Made by a program: the position numbers and the translations under genes. The notes below the pieces were generated by a model that saw only the letters and a program-made list of their open reading frames with translations, searched no databases and was not told the DNA's origin. This document shows positions 15,339 to 19,401 of a stretch of DNA of 19,401 bases, piece after piece. How positions within the stretch are numbered: the stretch's first letter is position 1; each line of letters starts with the position of its first letter. The stretch comes from CANKHA01 sp035652315 (lineage in GTDB: Bacteria; Pseudomonadota; Alphaproteobacteria; Rhizobiales; Xanthobacteraceae): NCBI GenBank assembly GCA_035652315.1, contig DASREA010000064.1, positions 1 through 19,401 of the forward strand, written 5' to 3'.

Positions 15339-16516
15339 GCCACTTTGCGGCTGGCGAGGAAGTCGCCCATCCGATCGAGCGCCCTCAAGATGTTTTCCGT
15401 CGAATTGGCGTAGGACAGTCGTACATAGCCTTCGCCGAGAATCCCGAAATCCGGGCCGCCGATGATGGCGACGCCGGCGTCCTCCAGCAGCGCCGAAGCA
15501 AGCGGCTTCGCCTTCCAGCCCGTGCGCTTGATGTTGGGGAATGCATAAAAGGCGCCCTTGGGCGTGGCGCAGGACACGCCGGGCAGTGCGTTAAGGCCCT
15601 CGACCACGACTTTTCGGCGCACATCGAAAGCCTTGACCATCTTCACAACGTCATCCTGCGGTCCGGTAAGGGCCGCGAGGCCGGCGAACTGCGTCGGCGC
15701 GTTGACGCAGGAATAGGAATTGACCGCAAGCTTGCGGCCGTAATCGTAGAGCTTACGCGGCCACACCGAATAGCCGAGCCGCCAACCGGTCATTGCATAG
15801 GTCTTGGACCAGCCGTTCAGCAGGATCAGACGCTCACGCAGCGACGGATATGACAACAGGCAAACGTGTCTCTCGCCGTCGTAGACCATTTGGTCGTAGA
15901 TCTCGTCTGACATCACCGCGACGTCCGGGTATCGCTCGAGGCCGGCGACGAGCTTGTCGACTTCGCTTTTTGGCGTGACGCCGCCGGTGGGATTGGCGGG
16001 CGAATTGAGAATGAGAAGCCGGGTTCGCGGCGTGATCAGACGCAGCGTCTCCTCGGCGGAGAAGGCGAAGCCGTTCTCCTCGCGGATCGGCACCGGCACC
16101 GGCGCAGCCCCGGTGAATTCGATCATCGACCGGTAGATGGGAAAACCGGGATCTGGGTAAAGGATTTCCGCTCCGGGCTCGCCGAACATCAGAATGGTCA
16201 TGAACATGGTGACCTTGCCGCCGGGCACGATCATGACGAGGTCCGGCGGCACCTCGATGCCAAAGCGTTTGTGCAAATCGGCGGCCACTGCTTCGCGCAG
16301 CGGCAGGATGCCGGTGGCAGGCGTATAGCCATGATGGCCGTCGCGCAGCGCCTTCACCCCCGCTTCGACGATATGCGACGGCGTGGGGAAATCCGGCTGG
16401 CCGATGCCGAGATTGACGATGTCGCGGCCCTGCGACGCGAGCGCGGTAGCGCGCGCCAGCACCGCAAAGGCATTTTCCTCGCCGATCCGTTCAAAAGCCG
16501 CAATCGTCCGCAACAT
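15335..16516 (-). CDS. Class I/II pyridoxal-phosphate aminotransferase (AspC-like)
   Basis: Transfers an amino group between an amino acid and a 2-oxo acid. The 393-residue cytoplasmic protein has the fold-type I landmarks: NLGIGQPDFPTP (35-46), YTPATGILPLR (64-74), NSPANPTGG (171-179), SDEIYD (203-208), and NGWSKTYAMTGWRLGY (234-249), where Lys238 forms the PLP Schiff base. The C-terminal YVRLSYANS carries the carboxylate-binding Arg. The length is normal. It most resembles aspartate/tyrosine/aromatic aminotransferases of the AspC (COG0436) class, but donor and acceptor cannot be assigned. PGGKVTMF replaces the more usual NGG/KQAL segment at 98-105. No strong ribosome binding site is visible upstream. 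It is divergent from a xylonate-dehydratase-like gene. Confidence 0.85.
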   Translation of the reverse strand: MLRTIAAFERIGEENAFAVLARATALASQGRDIVNLGIGQPDFPTPSHIVEAGVKALRDGHHGYTPATGILPLREAVAADLHKRFGIEVPPDLVMIVPGGKVTMFMTILMFGEPGAEILYPDPGFPIYRSMIEFTGAAPVPVPIREENGFAFSAEETLRLITPRTRLLILNSPANPTGGVTPKSEVDKLVAGLERYPDVAVMSDEIYDQMVYDGERHVCLLSYPSLRERLILLNGWSKTYAMTGWRLGYSVWPRKLYDYGRKLAVNSYSCVNAPTQFAGLAALTGPQDDVVKMVKAFDVRRKVVVEGLNALPGVSCATPKGAFYAFPNIKRTGWKAKPLASALLEDAGVAIIGGPDFGILGEGYVRLSYANSTENILRALDRMGDFLASRKVA

Positions 16517-16629
16517 CGATGACTCGGTTCCGGTTGTGGTTGATGCGTTAGTTCACCGCATGTTCGCGGTAAAATCAAATCCTGTGCCTACGTAGGGAAG
16601 AGGATCGGACCAGTCCGAGGAGGCTTTCA
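16517..16629. promoter_or_regulatory. Divergent promoter region with two inverted repeats
   Basis: A 113-bp region. ACCGC (16555-16559) and GCGGT (16666 minus 100, i.e. 16566-16570) form an inverted repeat with a 6-base gap, abutting TAAAAT (16570-16575), a possible plus-strand -10. A second perfect repeat, TCGGAC (16605-16610), CA, GTCCGA (16613-16618), overlaps the start of the strong ribosome binding site GAGGAGG (16617-16623), six bases before the ATG at 16630. The second repeat could be an operator, or a hairpin that masks the ribosome binding site. The repeats are seen; the regulation is inferred. Confidence 0.4.
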
Positions 16630-18441
16630 ATGGCGAAGAAGTCAATCCGCAGACCGCCGGCACGCCCGCGGCTGCGCTCGCAGCTCTGGTTCAACAACCC
16701 CGCCAATCCGGGAATGACCGCGCTTTACCTCGAGCGCTACCTGAACAACGGTCTCACCAAGGAGGAATTGACCAGCGGCAAGCCGATCATCGGCATCGCT
16801 CAAAGCGGTTCCGATCTCGTTCCCTGCAATCGTCATCATCTGCAATTGGCCGAGCGCGTGCGCGAAGGGATTTACGCAGCCGGCGGCATCCCGCTGGAAT
16901 TCCCCACCCACCCGTTGCAGGAGACCGGCAAGCGGCCGACGGCGGCGCTCGACCGCAACCTGGCCTATCTCAGCCTCGTCGAAGTCCTCTTCGGCTATCC
17001 GCTCGACGGCGTCGTGCTCACCACCGGCTGCGACAAGACCACGCCTTCGGCGCTGATGGCGGCGGCGACCGTGAATATTCCCGCCATCGTCCTCTCCGGC
17101 GGGCCGATGCTCAATGGCTGGTACAAGGGCCAACCCGTCGGCGCCGGGACCGTGATCTGGCAGGCACGCAAGGACCACGCCGCCGGCCGCATCGACTACA
17201 GGGAATTTCTCGACATCGCCGCCGCTTCGGCGCCGTCGGCGGGACATTGCAACGTCATGGGTACCGCGTCGACCATGAATGCGCTGGCCGAGGCGCTCGG
17301 CATGTCGTTGCCCGGCTGCGCGGCGATCCCGGCACCTTATCGCGAGCGCGGGCAAATCGCCTTTGACACCGGGGCGCGCATCGTCGAAATGGTCCGGCAG
17401 GATTTGAAACCTTCCGATATCCTGACCCGCCAAGCTTTCGAGAATGCGATCGTCGTCTGTTCGGCGCTCGGCGGCTCGAGCAACGCGCCGATCCACATCA
17501 ACGCCATCGCCCGCCATATCGGCGTGAAGCTCGCCATCGAGGATTGGGAAAAGATCGGCTATGAGGTGCCGCTGCTCGTCAACATGCAGCCGGCGGGAAA
17601 ATATCTCGGCGAGGAATTTTACCGCGCCGGCGGCGTGCCCGCGGTACTCCATGAATTGATCAAAGCCGGACGGCTGCATGCCGGCGCGATGACGGTAAAC
17701 GGCAAGACCATCGGTGAGAACGTCAAACGCTTCCCGGTGCAAAACCACGACGTCATCCGGCCTTACGCCAAGCCGCTCATGCAAAAGGCCGGGTTCAAGG
17801 TGCTCAAGGGCAATCTCTTCGACGCCGCAATCATGAAGATCAGCGTCATTTCCGAGGAATTCCGCGCGCGCTATTTGTCCAATCCGAAGGATCCGAATGC
17901 CTTTGAAGGCCGTGCTGTCGTGTTCGACGGGCCTGAGGACTATCACGCGCGCATCGACGATCCTTCGCTGAAGATCGACGAGCGGACGATCCTTTTCATT
18001 CGCGGTTGCGGCCCGGTCGGTTATCCCGGCAGCGCCGAGGTGGTGAACATGCAACCGCCGGCCTCGCTCATCAAACAAGGCGTCGACTCGCTGCCTTGCA
18101 TCGGCGACGGGCGCCAATCCGGCACTTCGGGCTCGCCCTCGATCCTCAACGCCTCGCCGGAAGCCGCCGCAGGCGGCGGTCTGGCTTTGCTCGAAACCGG
18201 AGACCGGGTCCGCATCGACCTCAACAAAGGAACGGCGAACATGCTTGTCTCCAAGGCGGAGCTGACCATGCGGCGCGCGGTGCTGGAGCGCGCCAGCGGC
18301 TATGCCTATCCCGCAAGCCAGACACCCTGGCAGGAGATTCAGGGCTCCATGGTCGATCAGCTTGCCGAGGGAATGGTGCTCAAGCCCGCCGTCAAATACC
18401 AGCGGGTCGCGCAAAAGAGCGTGCCGCGCGACAGTCACTGA
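16630..18441 (+). CDS. IlvD/Edd-family sugar-acid dehydratase, D-xylonate dehydratase type
   Basis: Dehydrates an aldonic acid, most likely D-xylonate to 2-keto-3-deoxy-xylonate, using an iron-sulfur cluster. The 603-residue protein matches the xylonate-dehydratase branch in length and in its opening (LWFNNPANPGMTALYLERYL, 19-38). Candidate cluster Cys ligands are Cys66 (SDLVPCNRHH), Cys134 (TTGCDKTTP) and Cys207 (GHCNVMGTASTMN). The catalytic-serine loop is GRQSGTSGSPS (494-504), and PGCAAIPAP follows at 228-236. GAGGAGG at 16617-16623 is an excellent ribosome binding site. The neighbours are an aminotransferase and a methyltransferase rather than xylose dehydrogenase or a ketodeoxy-acid dehydratase, so the pathway is not shown locally. 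L-arabinonate or another sugar acid is a fair alternative substrate. Confidence 0.85.
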   Translation: MAKKSIRRPPARPRLRSQLWFNNPANPGMTALYLERYLNNGLTKEELTSGKPIIGIAQSGSDLVPCNRHHLQLAERVREGIYAAGGIPLEFPTHPLQETGKRPTAALDRNLAYLSLVEVLFGYPLDGVVLTTGCDKTTPSALMAAATVNIPAIVLSGGPMLNGWYKGQPVGAGTVIWQARKDHAAGRIDYREFLDIAAASAPSAGHCNVMGTASTMNALAEALGMSLPGCAAIPAPYRERGQIAFDTGARIVEMVRQDLKPSDILTRQAFENAIVVCSALGGSSNAPIHINAIARHIGVKLAIEDWEKIGYEVPLLVNMQPAGKYLGEEFYRAGGVPAVLHELIKAGRLHAGAMTVNGKTIGENVKRFPVQNHDVIRPYAKPLMQKAGFKVLKGNLFDAAIMKISVISEEFRARYLSNPKDPNAFEGRAVVFDGPEDYHARIDDPSLKIDERTILFIRGCGPVGYPGSAEVVNMQPPASLIKQGVDSLPCIGDGRQSGTSGSPSILNASPEAAAGGGLALLETGDRVRIDLNKGTANMLVSKAELTMRRAVLERASGYAYPASQTPWQEIQGSMVDQLAEGMVLKPAVKYQRVAQKSVPRDSH

Positions 18442-18519
18442 CGCATCCGCGGCACGAAACCGCAGAAGCTTGCCGCGCCATCCGCATTGGTCAATGATCG
18501 CGTAAACAGGAGGGACTGC
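18442..18519. other. Intergenic gap with a wide inverted repeat
   Basis: CGCGGCA (18448-18454) is a perfect complement of TGCCGCG (18471-18477) with a 16-base loop and no following T-run, so it is a poor intrinsic terminator. CAGGAGGG (18508-18513 region) is the ribosome binding site of the downstream GTG start. Read-through from the dehydratase is plausible. Confidence 0.35.
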
Positions 18520-19401
18520 GTGGCAAATAGTCTTTCGCCGGGAGGCATTCTTGGGCTCGGATTTGCTTATTGGGGCTCCAAGACGTTGCTGAGCGCCATT
18601 GAGCTTGGCCTCTTTTCGGAGCTTGCGCGCGGGCGCGCAGACGCTTCCACGCTGGCGAAGCGTCTGGGGCTACACCCGCGTTCCGCGCGGGATTTTTTCG
18701 ATGCCCTCGTTGCCCTCGGCATGCTCACACGCGATGGCGGGCAATACGGCAACACGCCGGAAACGGATTTCTTTCTCGACCGCGCCAAGCCGTCCTATGT
18801 CGGCGGTATCATGGAGATGTCGAATGCGCGGCTCTACGGATTCTGGGGCGGGCTGACCGAAGGCCTGAAAACCGGAAAGCCGCAAAATGAAGCGAAGCAG
18901 GGCGGCAATCTCTTCGCCGCGCTCTACGCCGACCCCGACCGCCTGCGCGGCTTCGTCAAGGCGATGACCGGGTTGAGCACGGGCGCCGGCCGCGCCATGG
19001 CGCAGCGCTTTCCCTGGAAGAATTATCGCAGTTTTATCGACCTTGGCACCGCCGAGGGCGCGGTGCCGGTGGCGCTGGCGCAGGCGCACGAGCACCTGAC
19101 CGGCGCCGGCTACGATCTTCCCGCTGTGCAGCCGCACTTCGAGGCCTTCGTTGCCGAGCATGGCCTCAGCGGCCGCTTGCGCTTTTACGCGGGCGATTTC
19201 TTCAAGGACCCATTGCCCGCCGCGGATGTGCTGGTCATGGGCCACATCCTGCACGATTGGGACCTGGAAGAAAAAAAGATGCTGCTGCGCAAGGCCTATG
19301 ACGCCCTGCCGTCCGGCGGCGCACTGATCGTCTACGACGCGATCATCGACGACGAGCGGCGGACAAATGCCTTCGGACTGCTGATGAGTCTCAACATGCT
19401 G
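18520..19401 (+). CDS. SAM-dependent O-methyltransferase (Methyltransf_2/COMT-like), 3' end outside window
   Basis: The first 294 residues of a methyltransferase, open to the window end. It starts with GTG, preceded by AGGAGGG about six bases upstream. The N-terminal winged-helix dimerisation domain (about 15-85) contains SAIELGLFSEL (25-35), STLAKRLGLHPRSARDFFDALVALGML (43-69) and a D/YxNTP segment. The catalytic Rossmann domain follows: SAM motif I FIDLGTAEG (172-180), GYDLPAV (197-203), the AGDFF segment (224-228), and GHILHDWDLEEKKMLL (241-256), where His245 is the position of the family's catalytic base. Motif I is DLGTAEG rather than the common DLGGGxG. Relatives methylate small phenolic, polyketide or carotenoid hydroxyls; the substrate here is unknown. 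It may share a transcript with the upstream dehydratase, 78 bp away. Confidence 0.82.
   Translation, partial: MANSLSPGGILGLGFAYWGSKTLLSAIELGLFSELARGRADASTLAKRLGLHPRSARDFFDALVALGMLTRDGGQYGNTPETDFFLDRAKPSYVGGIMEMSNARLYGFWGGLTEGLKTGKPQNEAKQGGNLFAALYADPDRLRGFVKAMTGLSTGAGRAMAQRFPWKNYRSFIDLGTAEGAVPVALAQAHEHLTGAGYDLPAVQPHFEAFVAEHGLSGRLRFYAGDFFKDPLPAADVLVMGHILHDWDLEEKKMLLRKAYDALPSGGALIVYDAIIDDERRTNAFGLLMSLNML

Noticed and set aside
16642..18438. 598-codon open frame on the minus strand, fully antisense to the dehydratase gene
   Set aside because: The translation is His/Asp/Arg-rich with no domain, signal or family motif, and the plus strand encodes an unmistakable IlvD/Edd enzyme. Long antisense frames are expected from GC-rich third-position codon bias.

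Overview
The window reads as chromosomal DNA of an alphaproteobacterium, probably Hyphomicrobiales (Rhizobiales). The base composition is GC-rich throughout, genes are tightly packed on both strands, and the protein families are typical of that order: YkuD and M74 cell-wall enzymes, a CFI-box exported protein, a xylonate-dehydratase-type IlvD/Edd enzyme and a short ModC. The genus cannot be fixed from the sequence. I see no rRNA, tRNA, CRISPR array, insertion sequence or prophage gene, and no marked shift in composition.

Layout. Positions 1-311 carry no convincing gene but a run of strong inverted repeats. Positions 9-108 can fold into a closed three-way junction with a GCAA-capped arm, followed by hairpins at 109-128 and 210-242. 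Next come two small exported proteins (312-926, 993-1343), then two tandem ion-transporter (IT) superfamily permeases of the NhaD/CitMHS/ArsB type (1434-2873, 2903-4111). A divergent pair of peptidoglycan enzymes follows: an L,D-transpeptidase (minus, 4139-5047) and a MepA-type endopeptidase (plus, 5243-6205). They share a 195-bp intergenic region with a near-perfect inverted repeat.

The centre (6378-12079) is a metal/oxyanion uptake region. A compact modABC operon encodes a type I molybdate importer whose ATPase lacks the usual C-terminal TOBE/Mop domain. It is followed at once by a BtuF-fold protein with no signal peptide. Then come a conventional exported BtuF/FhuD-like binding protein (minus) and, divergent from it, a FecCD/BtuC permease and its ATPase. 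The type II system could carry cobalamin, a ferric siderophore or, given its position beside modABC, molybdate/tungstate as in the Haemophilus MolABC system. No cobalamin riboswitch fits in its 52-bp promoter region.

The last third holds a CPA1 K+/H+ antiporter (minus, 12076-13857) divergent from an MscS channel (TTG start, 14019-15338), both suited to osmotic and potassium homeostasis. It continues with a class I aminotransferase (minus, 15335-16516) divergent from a D-xylonate-dehydratase-like enzyme (16630-18441). A plant-type O-methyltransferase (GTG start, 18520) is cut by the window end. At two convergent junctions the stop codons overlap by 4 bp, and at a third they are 3 bp apart, leaving no room for dedicated terminators.
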